A stretch of 64,000 bases of DNA from an uncultured Collinsella sp. (GCA_902490305.1 CABUDI010000009.1:6289-70288), one strand, 5' to 3'; positions 27,265 through 35,892 are shown, counted from the first letter of the stretch. Translations and numbers: made by a program. The notes: generated by a model from the sequence alone, not told the origin.

Positions 27265-27711
27265 ATGCAGCACGTACTGTTTATTTGCCACGGGAATATC
27301 TGTCGCTCGACGATGGCTGAGTCGGTGTTTACCGAACTGGTGCGCCGTGCCGGGCGCGAGGCAGAGTTCGTCATTGATTCCGCCGCGACCTCGACCGAGG
27401 AGATTGGCAACCCTCCGCATCATGGCACCGTCGCCAAGCTGCGCGAGGTCGGGATTCCCGTCGTTGCCCACCGCGCGCGCCAGGTGCGTCGCGCGGAGTA
27501 TGGCGACTGGGACCACATTGTCTATATGGATGCCGAGAACGCGCGCGGCCTGCGTCGCATCTTCGGCGACGATCCCAACGGCAAGATTACGCGCTTGCTC
27601 GATTGGACCGATCGCCCCGGCGACGTCGCCGATCCCTGGTACACCGGCAACTTCGATGCCACCTACCGCGATGTGCTCGCCGGCTGCACGGCCATGCTCG
27701 AGCAACTGTAG
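27265..27711 (+). CDS. Low-molecular-weight protein tyrosine phosphatase
   Basis: Dephosphorylates phosphotyrosine proteins in the cytoplasm. The 148 residues match the family length. The P-loop CHGNICRS at 8-15 gives the nucleophilic Cys8 and Arg14 of CX5R. VADPWYTGNF near 120-129 carries the general-acid Asp. AAAGG lies upstream of the ATG. It may be co-transcribed with the DUF4143 ATPase. No capsule or tyrosine-kinase genes are nearby, so its target is unknown. Confidence 0.93.
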   Translation: MQHVLFICHGNICRSTMAESVFTELVRRAGREAEFVIDSAATSTEEIGNPPHHGTVAKLREVGIPVVAHRARQVRRAEYGDWDHIVYMDAENARGLRRIFGDDPNGKITRLLDWTDRPGDVADPWYTGNFDATYRDVLAGCTAMLEQL

Positions 27712-27754
27712 GCGCCCGGGCGGCGCGGATGCGTGAGCCACGCCATCGGCATAA

Positions 27755-27879
27755 AATGAGCGTGGATAATCTCCCGCATACAAATTGAGCGTGGATTTTC
27801 TCCCACTTTGAGCGTAAAACCACGCTCTAAACGGGAGATTATCCACGCTCATTATCTTGGCGGGCGAAAATCCACGCTC
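27755..27879. repeat. Cluster of GAGCGTGGAT palindromic repeats in a convergent gap
   Basis: The motif GAGCGTGGATWWTCTCCC occurs twice forward (27758-27776, 27787-27803) and twice in reverse (27832-27850, and a variant at 27862-27879). The outer pair forms a perfect 22-bp stem (27755-27776 with 27832-27853). It may act as a bidirectional transcription stop between convergent genes. Confidence 0.7.
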
Positions 27880-27881
27880 GA

Positions 27882-28211
27882 TTACTCGTCGACGATCTCG
27901 GCGAGCCAGACGTTCAACGTATCGACCTCGGGGCAGCAGAACTTTGCCGTGCCGGGCTTGTTGCCAGGCACGGTGCCGCCGTAGCGCAGGATGTCGATAT
28001 AGGGAAAGCCCACGTGGCAGGCCATGGAGCACATCTTGCCGCGATCGCGGTCGAAGTCGAAGACGTCGCCCGGCTTGTGCCCATGGTGGCAGCGACACGT
28101 ACCCAGCTGGTCCACGCAGCTAATGCGAATACGCGGGCGCTTGCCACGCGGCGCACCGAGCGGCTTGTTCTCGCTCGCGGGCTCGGGGATGCTTTCGCCG
28201 GCGCTACTCAT
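27882..28211 (-). CDS. TIGR04076-type small cysteine-rich protein
   Basis: 109 residues with the pattern of the uncharacterised TIGR04076 family: ISCVDQLGTCRCHHGHKPGDVFDF near 29-52, MCSMACHVGFPYIDILRYGG near 60-79 and a final KFCCPEVDTL. Six or more Cys and several His suggest metal binding; that is inference. The ATG overlaps the pdxY-like stop region by 8 nt, so the two are translationally coupled. Confidence 0.75.
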   Translation of the reverse strand: MSSAGESIPEPASENKPLGAPRGKRPRIRISCVDQLGTCRCHHGHKPGDVFDFDRDRGKMCSMACHVGFPYIDILRYGGTVPGNKPGTAKFCCPEVDTLNVWLAEIVDE

Positions 28212-29028
28212 GGTCGATCACATCCAGGCAGGCCTCGATGGGAAGGCCAGCGGACTTATCCTCCTGGTCGGCATTGCGCTCGATGAGCTCCGCTACCACA
28301 CGCATGGCATCGCTCGTCGCGCGCTGCAGGCTCCAACCGGCCATAACGCGGCCGACAAGCACCGCCGAGAACGTGTCGCCCGTGCCCGGGAAGTAGACCG
28401 GAATCAGCTCGAAGGGAATCGTGAAGTACTCCCCCGCCACGTGGTCGTAACCGATGACGGCGTTCGTGCCGTCGACCACAGCGCTCGTAATGACCACCGA
28501 CTTGGCTCCCAGCGCGCGTATGGCGTCCACAAGGACGCGGGCCTCGTCAGGTGTGATTTGCTCGGCGATGGGCGTGTCGGTGAGCAGGCAGGCCTCGGTG
28601 TAGTTGGGCACCGCGTAGTCGGCGCACTCGAGCAGGCTGCGCATGAGGCCAATCGTAGACTCGGGCACGCCGGCGTAGAGCTTGCCGTTATCACCCATGA
28701 TGGGATCGACAAACACTTTGGTGCCCTTTTGCGCGCGACGGTGGCAGAAGTCCGAGATGATGCGCGTCTCTTCCTCGGTCACGATAAAGCCGGTGGAGAT
28801 GGCGTCGAATTCAAAGCCGAGCTCCTCCCAGATGGCAAGGCTCTGGCGCACGTACTCCGTGGTGTCGTGGATGTAGAACTTGGGGTAGTTGAGCGTATCG
28901 GACACAAGTGCCGTCGGCAGGTTGTGGATACGGTAGCCCATGTGCGACAGCACCGGAAGCATGGCGGAAAGCGCGACCTTGCCATAGCCGCACATATCGT
29001 TGATCAGCAGCAGCTGAGTGTTCTTCAT
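28204..29028 (-). CDS. Pyridoxamine/pyridoxal kinase (PdxY-like)
   Basis: Vitamin B6 salvage kinase of the ribokinase fold: pyridoxamine or pyridoxal + ATP to the 5'-phosphate. From the ATG at 29028 (AGGGGG 6 nt upstream) it is 274 residues. INDMCGYGKVALSAMLPVLSHMG at the N terminus is the Gram-positive pyridoxamine kinase signature. KVFVDPIMGDNGKLY near 108-122 and FPGTGDTFSAVLVG near 219-232 (catalytic Asp in GTGD) complete it. Chosen over the longer reading to 29130 for lack of a ribosome site there. Confidence 0.9.
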   Translation of the reverse strand: MKNTQLLLINDMCGYGKVALSAMLPVLSHMGYRIHNLPTALVSDTLNYPKFYIHDTTEYVRQSLAIWEELGFEFDAISTGFIVTEEETRIISDFCHRRAQKGTKVFVDPIMGDNGKLYAGVPESTIGLMRSLLECADYAVPNYTEACLLTDTPIAEQITPDEARVLVDAIRALGAKSVVITSAVVDGTNAVIGYDHVAGEYFTIPFELIPVYFPGTGDTFSAVLVGRVMAGWSLQRATSDAMRVVAELIERNADQEDKSAGLPIEACLDVIDHE

Positions 29029-29190
29029 GAGTGTCCCCCTTGGGTCGGGAGCGGCGCATAGTCGCCACAGTGCGACTAAGTGTAGCGCAGGGAACGCTGC
29101 AGACGGAAGTTTGCACCAAAGCCTTGACAAGGAGTGTCCCTAGGTGCCGTCAGAAAAGGAACGTCCCCAAGTGCCAACCAGGGCAACGCT

Positions 29191-29352
29191 GCAGGTTGAG
29201 GACGGACAGCGAAAACGTTCCTAAGCGAGCAAGGTGGCGTGAAAGAGGAGGGCATAGGCCTTGTGGCCATGCCCGACGATTGAACGCCAGATTGCCGCTT
29301 AGGGACGTTTGCAGCGTCGAGTGGTTACGGCGTTTGGTAAAACGCCGTAACC
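29191..29352 (+). ncRNA. Putative structured RNA element, copy 2
   Basis: Second copy of the 13961-14123 element. The outer stem reads AAACGTTCCTAAGCG/CGCTTAGGGACGTTT, the second helix GGCGT/ACGCC, the apical one GGGCAT(A)GGCC/GGCCATGCCC, and the terminal hairpin GGTTACGGCG.../...CGCCGTAACC. All keep pairing despite changes from copy 1. It ends 17 nt before the -35 box of the marR promoter, in the 424-nt gap after pdxY. A related GAACGTCCCCAA stretch precedes both copies. Confidence 0.55.
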
Positions 29353-29368
29353 AAATAAGTTTGGTACC

Positions 29369-29397
29369 TTGACATTCTTGTGTGGCACTCCTAGATT
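29369..29397 (+). promoter_or_regulatory. Sigma-70 promoter of the marR-ABC exporter operon
   Basis: Consensus TTGACA (29369-29374), 17-nt spacer, TAGATT (29392-29397). Confidence 0.8.
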
Positions 29398-29431
29398 AGT
29401 TAGGCACAAAACAATTCCACTACCTAACTAA
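29396..29431. promoter_or_regulatory. Probable MarR operator
   Basis: Inverted repeat TTAGTTAGG (29396-29404) / CCTAACTAA (29423-29431) overlapping the -10 box and the start site, upstream of the marR gene. The position suits autorepression; the 18-nt gap between arms is wide for one dimer, so two sites are possible. Confidence 0.6.
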
Positions 29432-29452
29432 AGAAAGGAGCGATACGAATTC

Positions 29453-29959
29453 ATGTGCGATGAACCCCTTAACCTTCGCCCGCATGAGCCCGGCGGCGAT
29501 CCTTCGGAGCCGGCAGACGTGCCCGAAGCAGTTAACGGCGAAGACAAGCTCGCCAAGCGCATCCTGAGCGGCCTAGGCTTTTGCGGCCACTACATGCACT
29601 TTCATGGCGGAGGCGTGTCCGGTAAGGCGCCCATCGTCTGCCTGCTCGCCAAGCAGCCCACCGGCGAGCTATCCCAACAGGAACTCGGCATGCACTTCGA
29701 CCTCAAGCCGGGGTCCCTTTCCGAGATCCTATCCAAGCTCGAAATGGGCGGCATCATCGAACGCAGTCGCAATCCCAAAGACCGCCGGCAACTCACCATA
29801 CGCCTAACCGAAGCGGGATGGGAAAAGGCCCGCGTTGAGCAGGCCGCCCGTATCCGCTTTAGGGAACAGGCCTTTAGCGCGCTCACCCACGACGAGCGCG
29901 AACAGCTCGCCGAGATGCTCGAGAAAATCCGCGTAACCTGGGAGGAACTGGATGATTAA
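29453..29959 (+). CDS. MarR-family transcriptional regulator
   Basis: 168 residues with a winged helix: LSQQELGMHFDLKPGSLSEILSKLEMGG near 75-102, then the wing ERSRNPKDRRQLTIRLTEAG near 105-124, the classic MarR DxRxx motif (KDRRQ). The first 35 residues are an acidic, Pro-rich extension without helices. GAAAGGAG lies upstream. It overlaps the first ABC gene by 8 nt, so it probably regulates the exporter in response to a ligand. Confidence 0.93.
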   Translation: MCDEPLNLRPHEPGGDPSEPADVPEAVNGEDKLAKRILSGLGFCGHYMHFHGGGVSGKAPIVCLLAKQPTGELSQQELGMHFDLKPGSLSEILSKLEMGGIIERSRNPKDRRQLTIRLTEAGWEKARVEQAARIRFREQAFSALTHDEREQLAEMLEKIRVTWEELDD

Positions 29960-31775
29960 AACCCTTATGGGCAGCATCCGCGATTACATGAAGGTCACGA
30001 TCGCCACGCCGCTGCTGGTGCTTGGCGAGGTAATCTGCCAGATGATGATCCCGTTTATCACCGCCGACATGATCGACGCCATCAAGGACGGCACCGCCGT
30101 TACCGAGATGCTGCCCACCGCCGGCCTTCTCGTACTCATCGCGCTGACGTCACTCGCCTTTGGCGCCGCCGCGGGCATCACCTGCAGCCATGCCAGCTGC
30201 GGCTTTGCCAAGAACCTGCGTCGCGACCTGTTCTACAAGATCCAGACGTTCAGCTTCGCCAACATCGACGAGTTCTCGAGTTCCTCGCTCGTCACGCGCC
30301 TCACCACCGACATCAACAACGTGCAGCAGGCCTTTATGATGCTCATCCGCATCGCCGTGCGCTCGCCGCTGGTGCTGGTCTTTGCCTTTACCATGGCATA
30401 CGCCATGGGCGGCAGCGTCGCCATGGTCTACCTGGTCATCATTCCGCTGCTGGGCTTTGGCCTGTTCTTTATCATCTATAAGGTGCGCCCGATCTTTGCC
30501 CGCGTGTTCCGCAAGTACGACGCGCTCAACGAATCCGTTGAGGAAAACGTCACCGGCATGCGCGTGGTCAAGAGCTACGTGCGCCAGGACTACGAGAAGG
30601 AGAAGTTCGCCACCGCCGCGCGCGACGTCCAGATGGACTTCACCCGCGCCGAGAAGCTGCTCGCCTTCAACAACCCCATGATGAACATCTGCGTCAACGG
30701 CGCGTTCGTCGTCATCATCTACCTGGGTTCCAAGCTCATCATCACGAGCCAGGGCACTCTGTTCGACGTGGGCCAGCTCTCCTCCATCTTTACCTACGGC
30801 TTCCAGATTCTTATGAGCCTAATGCAGCTGTCGATGATCTTTGTCATGGTAACCATGGCAGACGAGTCGGCGCACCGCATTACCGAGGTGCTGGCCGCCG
30901 AGCCCACGATCGCCAACCCGACCGAGCCCGTGCACGAGGTTGCCGACGGCTCCATCGACTTCGATCACGTGAGCTTTAAGTATTCCGAGCATGCCCGCCG
31001 CCAGGCGCTCGACGATATCGACCTGCATATTAAGAGCGGCGAGACCATCGGCATTATCGGTGGCACCGGCTCGGCCAAGTCGACGCTCGTGAACCTGATC
31101 GCCCGCCTGTACGATGTCACCGAGGGCACCGTGCGCGTCGGCGGCGTGGACGTGCGCGACTACGACCTGGACGCGCTGCGCCACCAGGTAGCCATGGTCC
31201 TGCAGAAAAACGTGCTGTTTAGCGGCACCATCGCCGAGAACCTGCGCTGGGGCGACCCGAACGCCACCGACGAGGAAGTCCGCGAGGCAGCGCATCTGGC
31301 CTGCGCCGACGAGTTTGTCGACGGCTTCCCCAAGGGCTACGACACCTGGATCGAGCAGGGCGGCTCCAACGTTTCCGGTGGCCAGAAGCAGCGCCTGTGC
31401 ATCGCGCGTGCCCTGCTGCGTCGCCCCAAGATCTTGATCCTGGACGACTCCACGAGCGCCGTCGACACCAAGACCGACGCCAAGATCCGCGAGGGCCTGG
31501 CGAGCTACCTGCCCAACACGACCAAGCTCATCATCGCCCAGCGCATCAGCTCCGTGCAGGACGCCGACCGCATCATCGTCATGGAGGGCGGCCGCATCAA
31601 GGACATCGGCAACCACGATGAGCTGCTCAAGACGAGCGAGATCTACCGCGAGACCTTTACCTCGCAAAATAAGATGAGTGCCGAAGGCGAGGACGCGGGC
31701 GAGACCGCCGCAGCCGACACCGAGGCATCCGCACCGCAAGCTCAGACCCAGGAAGGAGGCGAGGCACATGAGTAA
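29952..31775 (+). CDS. ABC exporter half-transporter (first of a heterodimer)
   Basis: Multidrug-type exporter, 607 residues: six-helix membrane domain (about 1-310) followed by an ATPase domain. Walker A is GGTGSAKST near 374-382, with Ala in the usual Gly position and the Lys retained. Q loop VLQKNVLFSG, signature NVSGGQKQRLCIARAL and Walker B ILILDDSTSAVDTK, where the catalytic Glu is replaced by Asp as in the degenerate half of many heterodimers. The C-terminal tail is acidic and Ala-rich. It overlaps the second half by 8 nt. Confidence 0.93.
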   Translation: MIKTLMGSIRDYMKVTIATPLLVLGEVICQMMIPFITADMIDAIKDGTAVTEMLPTAGLLVLIALTSLAFGAAAGITCSHASCGFAKNLRRDLFYKIQTFSFANIDEFSSSSLVTRLTTDINNVQQAFMMLIRIAVRSPLVLVFAFTMAYAMGGSVAMVYLVIIPLLGFGLFFIIYKVRPIFARVFRKYDALNESVEENVTGMRVVKSYVRQDYEKEKFATAARDVQMDFTRAEKLLAFNNPMMNICVNGAFVVIIYLGSKLIITSQGTLFDVGQLSSIFTYGFQILMSLMQLSMIFVMVTMADESAHRITEVLAAEPTIANPTEPVHEVADGSIDFDHVSFKYSEHARRQALDDIDLHIKSGETIGIIGGTGSAKSTLVNLIARLYDVTEGTVRVGGVDVRDYDLDALRHQVAMVLQKNVLFSGTIAENLRWGDPNATDEEVREAAHLACADEFVDGFPKGYDTWIEQGGSNVSGGQKQRLCIARALLRRPKILILDDSTSAVDTKTDAKIREGLASYLPNTTKLIIAQRISSVQDADRIIVMEGGRIKDIGNHDELLKTSEIYRETFTSQNKMSAEGEDAGETAAADTEASAPQAQTQEGGEAHE

Positions 31776-33687
31776 GGCCGCTACCGCCGAGCGCGCGTGC
31801 AACCGCAAGGGCGGCACCATGACGCGCCTGATCAAGATGCTCTTTGGCTTCTACCCGGTGCTTTTGCCCCTCGTCGTCGCCGGCGTTGTGCTCTGCGCCA
31901 TCATCAACTCCATCGGCGCGACGTTTCTCCAGAGCGCGCTGCAGGTCATTAGCGAATCGTGGCAGTCGGGCGACTGGACGGCCGCGCAGCCCAAGATTCT
32001 GAAGCTCGTGACCACCCTCGGCTGCATCTATGCCGTGGGCATCGCCTCCTCGCTCTTCTGGAACCGCGCCATGGCCGTCATCACGCAGGGCTCGCTCGAG
32101 AAGCTGCGCGAAAAGATGTTCAACCGCATGCAGGACCTGCCGATTCGCTACTTCGACACGCACCAGCGCGGCGACATCATGAGCCACTACACCAACGACA
32201 TCGACACGCTGCGTCAGATGATCAGCCAGTCGCTGCCCAACCTGCTCATGACGATCATCGTCATCGTCACCGTGTTCTTCATCATGCTGTATTACAGCGT
32301 GTGGATGTGCCTGGTCATCATTGCCGGCGTCGCCTTTATGACCTTTATGACCAAGCTGCTCGGCTCCAACTCCGCGCGCTTCTTTATCGCGCAGCAGACC
32401 GAGCTCGGCGTGGTCGAGGGCCATATCGAGGAAGTCATGAACGGCCAGAAAGTCGTCAAGGCGTTCTGTCACGAGTCCGCTGCCGAGGCCGATTTTGACG
32501 AGCGCAACGAGAAGCTCTTCGAGGTCTCGCAGAAGGCCAACATGTACGCCAACATCCTCATGCCGATCCTCGGGAACCTGGGCGACTTGCTCTACGTGCT
32601 GGTCGCGCTGACCGGCGGCATCTTCCTGGCGCTGGGCGTGCCCAACCTGAGCCTCTCGGGCATGGCGCTCTCCATCGCCGTCGTGGTGCCGTTCCTCAAC
32701 ATGACCAAGCAGTTCTGCGGCCAGATCGGCCAGATCTCGCAGCAGATCAACGCCGTGGTCATGGGCCTTGCCGGCGCCGAGCGCATCTTTGAGCTGCTCG
32801 ACGAGGAGCCCGAAGCCGACGAGGGCTACGTGACGCTCGTCAACGCACAGGTGAACCCCGAGACCTGGCAGCTCGAGGAAGCCGACCACCGCACCGGCAT
32901 GTGGGCATGGAAGCACCCGCACCGCGCGACCGGCGAGATCGAGTACGTGCCGCTGCGTGGTGACCTGGTCATGGATAACGTGGACTTTGGCTACACGCCC
33001 GACCACGAGGTGCTGCACGGCGTGTCTGTGTACGCCAAGCCGGGCCAGAAGGTCGCGTTTGTCGGTGCCACCGGTGCCGGTAAGACGACCATCACCAACC
33101 TCATCAACCGCTTCTACGACATTGCCGACGGCAAGATCCGCTACGACGGCATCAACGTCAACAAGATTCGCAAGTCCGACCTGCGTCGCTCGCTGGGCGT
33201 GGTGCTGCAGGACGTGAACCTGTTCACCGGCACCGTGATGGACAACATCCGCTACGGCAACCTGGACGCCACCGACGAGGAGTGCATCAAGGCGGCCAAG
33301 CTCGCGGGAGCGGACGACTTTATCACCCGCCTGCCCGACGGCTACGACACCATGCTCACCGGCAACGGCGCGCAGCTGTCGCAGGGCCAGCGCCAGCTGA
33401 TCTCGATCGCGCGCGCCGCCGTCGCCGATCCGCCGGCGATGATTCTGGACGAGGCCACGAGCTCCATCGACTCCCGCACCGAGGCAATCGTGCAGGCGGG
33501 CATGGACAAGCTCATGGAGGGCCGCACGACGTTTGTCATCGCACACCGCCTGAGCACCGTGCGCAACTCCGACGCGATCATCTGCCTGGACCACGGCCGC
33601 ATCATCGAGCGCGGCAACCACGACGAGCTGATCGCCAAGCGCGGCTACTACTATCAGCTCTATACCGGAGCGTTTGAGCTGGAGTAG
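31768..33687 (+). CDS. ABC exporter half-transporter (second of a heterodimer)
   Basis: Partner of the preceding half. From the ATG at 31768 (GGAGG 9 nt upstream, overlapping the previous stop) it is 639 residues. It has six membrane segments, Walker A GATGAGKTT, Q loop VLQDVNLFTG, signature LSQGQRQLISIARA and Walker B MILDEATSSID with the catalytic Glu. So this half carries the canonical Walker B. About 40 residues are inserted between membrane and ATPase domains (NPETWQLEEADHRTGMW...). Expected to export drugs or peptides. Confidence 0.93.
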   Translation: MSKAATAERACNRKGGTMTRLIKMLFGFYPVLLPLVVAGVVLCAIINSIGATFLQSALQVISESWQSGDWTAAQPKILKLVTTLGCIYAVGIASSLFWNRAMAVITQGSLEKLREKMFNRMQDLPIRYFDTHQRGDIMSHYTNDIDTLRQMISQSLPNLLMTIIVIVTVFFIMLYYSVWMCLVIIAGVAFMTFMTKLLGSNSARFFIAQQTELGVVEGHIEEVMNGQKVVKAFCHESAAEADFDERNEKLFEVSQKANMYANILMPILGNLGDLLYVLVALTGGIFLALGVPNLSLSGMALSIAVVVPFLNMTKQFCGQIGQISQQINAVVMGLAGAERIFELLDEEPEADEGYVTLVNAQVNPETWQLEEADHRTGMWAWKHPHRATGEIEYVPLRGDLVMDNVDFGYTPDHEVLHGVSVYAKPGQKVAFVGATGAGKTTITNLINRFYDIADGKIRYDGINVNKIRKSDLRRSLGVVLQDVNLFTGTVMDNIRYGNLDATDEECIKAAKLAGADDFITRLPDGYDTMLTGNGAQLSQGQRQLISIARAAVADPPAMILDEATSSIDSRTEAIVQAGMDKLMEGRTTFVIAHRLSTVRNSDAIICLDHGRIIERGNHDELIAKRGYYYQLYTGAFELE

Positions 33688-33701
33688 GACCGGTTACTGA
33701 C

Positions 33702-33810
33702 GGAGGGCGCCCCGGGGGCGGCGGGGTAATTCCTCCGTGCTCAAACATTCTCGCTTCGCTGCGAAACTGCGCGCGGAGGAAATACCCCGCCCGCCCCCGG
33801 GGCGCCCTCC
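33702..33810. repeat. Large GC-rich hairpin with 36-bp arms
   Basis: Arms 33702-33737 and 33774-33810 are complementary except for one bulge and one mismatch (both begin or end with GGAGGGCGCCCC or its complement). The 36-nt interior includes CTCGCTTCGCTGCGA. Directly after the ABC exporter and before the terminator. Confidence 0.75.
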
Positions 33811-33852
33811 TGCGCGCGATCAGCCCGTCATTTAAAACGGAATAAAAGTTTG

Positions 33853-33887
33853 CGAGGCCCTGGCCGTTTGGCCAGGGCCTCGTTTTG
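33853..33887 (+). terminator. Strong terminator of the ABC exporter operon
   Basis: Thirteen-base-pair stem (33853-33865/33870-33882, CGAGGCCCTGGCC and complement), GTTT loop, then TTTTG. On the minus strand it could also stop the LysR gene, but without a good U tract. Confidence 0.9.
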
Positions 33888-33897
33888 TAAGGATGAA

Positions 33898-34776
33898 CTA
33901 GTTGAGGAGTTGGGCCATGGCGTTGACGAATTTTTGTACTTGGAGGGTTGGCTCGAGCGGATAGTGCAAAAAGACCGGCACTTCGCGGCCGCAGAGGAAC
34001 GGCACGCCCACAAAGGCCGGGTGCACGCCCGACCATGCGCCGCAGGTGAGCACCGCGTCGCCCTTTTCCTCGGCTTCGTTAAAGAGCGCAAAGTCGAAGC
34101 TATCCACATCGATCACGTCCACGCCGCCGTCGGCCAAAAGGTCGATGCGCAGGCTGTCCATGGCGTCGTTGCCGTGGCGCAGTACGCGCAGGCGCATGCC
34201 CTCCAGGTCGGCAACCGTGATGCGCGTCTTGCGCGCCAGCGGGCTCGTGCGCGGCACGTCGATATAAAACGGCACGTTGACAATGCGGAGCTTTTGGCAG
34301 GCATCGCCCCAGCGCGGGGTCGAAAAACTCGACTGCACCACATCTACTTCGCGACCAAGGCTGCGCATGACGGATTCGCGCTCGTCATAGAGGTCGCTCA
34401 CCGGCACGATCTCAAAGCGCAACGACGGTTCCAGATCGTGGATGCCCGACCACATCGACAGCGTTTGACGCCCCGGGCACATCATCGACACGCCCAGGCG
34501 CACGGCACCGCCATCGCCCGCCGCGCGTCGGGCACGGCGCAGCGCGTCCTCGGATTGCCGCATGATTGAGCGTGCGTCGTCCACCAGCAGAGCACCCGCC
34601 GGCGTCACCTTGACGCCTGAGTGCGAACGTTCGAACAGTGTGATGCCGAACTCGGCCTCGAAGCCCGACACCTGCTTGACGAGCGCCGGAGTCGACACGC
34701 GCAATTTTGCCGCCGCACGCGAGAAGCTTCCCAGCTCCGCGGCGGCCGATATGGCCTCAAGTCGTCGATCGTACAC
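33898..34776 (-). CDS. LysR-family transcriptional regulator
   Basis: 292 residues. The N-terminal winged helix reads RLEAISAAAELGSFSRAAAKL then LRVSTPALVKQVSGFEAEFG near 25-44; the effector-binding domain follows from about 90. The start is GTG (CAGGAG 6 nt upstream). It is divergent from the dehydrogenase-carrier-dehydrogenase genes at 35011-38325, the usual arrangement for a LysR activator of a catabolic operon. The effector is unknown. Confidence 0.92.
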   Translation of the reverse strand: MYDRRLEAISAAAELGSFSRAAAKLRVSTPALVKQVSGFEAEFGITLFERSHSGVKVTPAGALLVDDARSIMRQSEDALRRARRAAGDGGAVRLGVSMMCPGRQTLSMWSGIHDLEPSLRFEIVPVSDLYDERESVMRSLGREVDVVQSSFSTPRWGDACQKLRIVNVPFYIDVPRTSPLARKTRITVADLEGMRLRVLRHGNDAMDSLRIDLLADGGVDVIDVDSFDFALFNEAEEKGDAVLTCGAWSGVHPAFVGVPFLCGREVPVFLHYPLEPTLQVQKFVNAMAQLLN

Positions 34777-35010
34777 GTCAATCTCCTGTTTTCACGTCCG
34801 TGGCCACATGGTGCCACAGAGGGGTTGTTTTCGCAGGTCACGCGCTCAATTGAGCATAGACTGCATCGCACAGTGTAAACCTACGGTTAACGCCATTCTA
34901 ACAATTATGCAATTCACCTGCGCAAATGCAAAGCATACGATAACCTGCGAAAACCACGTGGGTCGATTAATGGGAGCGACCCACAGGGAGGCACAAGAAG
35001 GGAAGTTCCT
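34777..35010. promoter_or_regulatory. Divergent control region between lysR and the SDR operon
   Basis: 234 nt, AT-richer than the flanks, with no gene. It holds a short dyad TTTTCGCAGGT (34830-34840)...ACCTGCGAAAA (34942-34952), arms about 100 nt apart on the two sides, which could be two LysR half-sites. No promoter is assigned with confidence. Confidence 0.4.
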
Positions 35011-35892
35011 ATGAGCAACTGGCTTAAGCTCGAGGGCGATGTCTGCGCCGTGACCGGCGCGCTCGGCGGTATGGGCGCCGAGATCTGCCGCGAGTTCGCC
35101 CGCAATGGCGCCAACGTCGTCATGCTCGACCTGGACGAGGAGAAGGTCAAGGCCGCTGCCGCCGACCTCGCTGCCGAGTTTGGCATCCACGCCGAGGGCT
35201 ACAAGATGAACGCCACCGACGAGGCCGAGGTTCAGGCCGCCGTCGACGCCACCATCGCCAACTTCGGCCGCGTCGACGTCCTCGTCAACACCGCCGGCAT
35301 CCTGCGCTTCGCCGCCATGGAGGACCTGCCGCTGAGCGACTGGGAGCAGGTGCTCAACGTCAACCTCACCGGCTACTTCATCACCTCGCAGCGCTTTGGT
35401 CGCGAGATGATCAAGGCCGGCCAGGGCCGCCTGGTGCACATCTCCACCGTCGCCAGCCACTCCCCCGAGACGTTCTCGGGCGTGTACAGCTCCACCAAGG
35501 CCGGCGTCAACATGATGTCCAAGATGCTCGCCGCCGAGTGGGGCCCGTACGGCGTGCGCTCCAACTGCGTTGAGCCCTGCTTCGTCAAGACCCCCATGTC
35601 GGCCAACTTCTACGCCGACCCCGAGGTCGAGAAGAGCCGCAGCCGTCTGATCGCCACGCGCCGCATCGGCGAGGTCAGCGATATCGCCAACGCCGTCATG
35701 TTCCTGGCGTCCAAGCGCTCGGACTTTACCACCGGCGACGCCATCAAGGTCGACGGCGGCTTCTCCAACATGATGGGCGACCTCACCGCCAAGCCCGGCG
35801 GCCGTCGCGCCTATGCCGACAACTACCTTAAGAACAAGGGTGTCGAGCTCTGGTCCGATGGATCCGGCGTCGCTAAGCCGACCGACCAGTAA
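35011..35892 (+). CDS. Short-chain dehydrogenase/reductase
   Basis: NAD(P)-dependent oxidoreductase, 293 residues, slightly longer than the usual 250 because of a C-terminal tail. TGALGGMG near 15-22 is the cofactor loop; Asp at the end of beta-2 (VVMLDLDEEK) favours NAD over NADP. NTAG and the catalytic YSSTK (about 158-162) are present. It precedes an OFA carrier and a Gfo/Idh/MocA dehydrogenase, so it probably oxidises a sugar, polyol or cyclitol acid. Exact substrate unknown. Confidence 0.9.
   Translation: MSNWLKLEGDVCAVTGALGGMGAEICREFARNGANVVMLDLDEEKVKAAAADLAAEFGIHAEGYKMNATDEAEVQAAVDATIANFGRVDVLVNTAGILRFAAMEDLPLSDWEQVLNVNLTGYFITSQRFGREMIKAGQGRLVHISTVASHSPETFSGVYSSTKAGVNMMSKMLAAEWGPYGVRSNCVEPCFVKTPMSANFYADPEVEKSRSRLIATRRIGEVSDIANAVMFLASKRSDFTTGDAIKVDGGFSNMMGDLTAKPGGRRAYADNYLKNKGVELWSDGSGVAKPTDQ

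Noticed and set aside
27001..28098. 365-codon minus-strand frame across the DUF4143 gene end, phosphatase and repeats
   Set aside because: It covers two well-supported plus-strand genes and a repeat cluster and has no recognisable protein.
31657..33621. 654-codon open frame antisense to the second ABC exporter half
   Set aside because: High GC at third positions opens long frames opposite real genes; the translation is Val/Asp/Gly/His-rich with no domain, while the sense frame is a complete ABC transporter.
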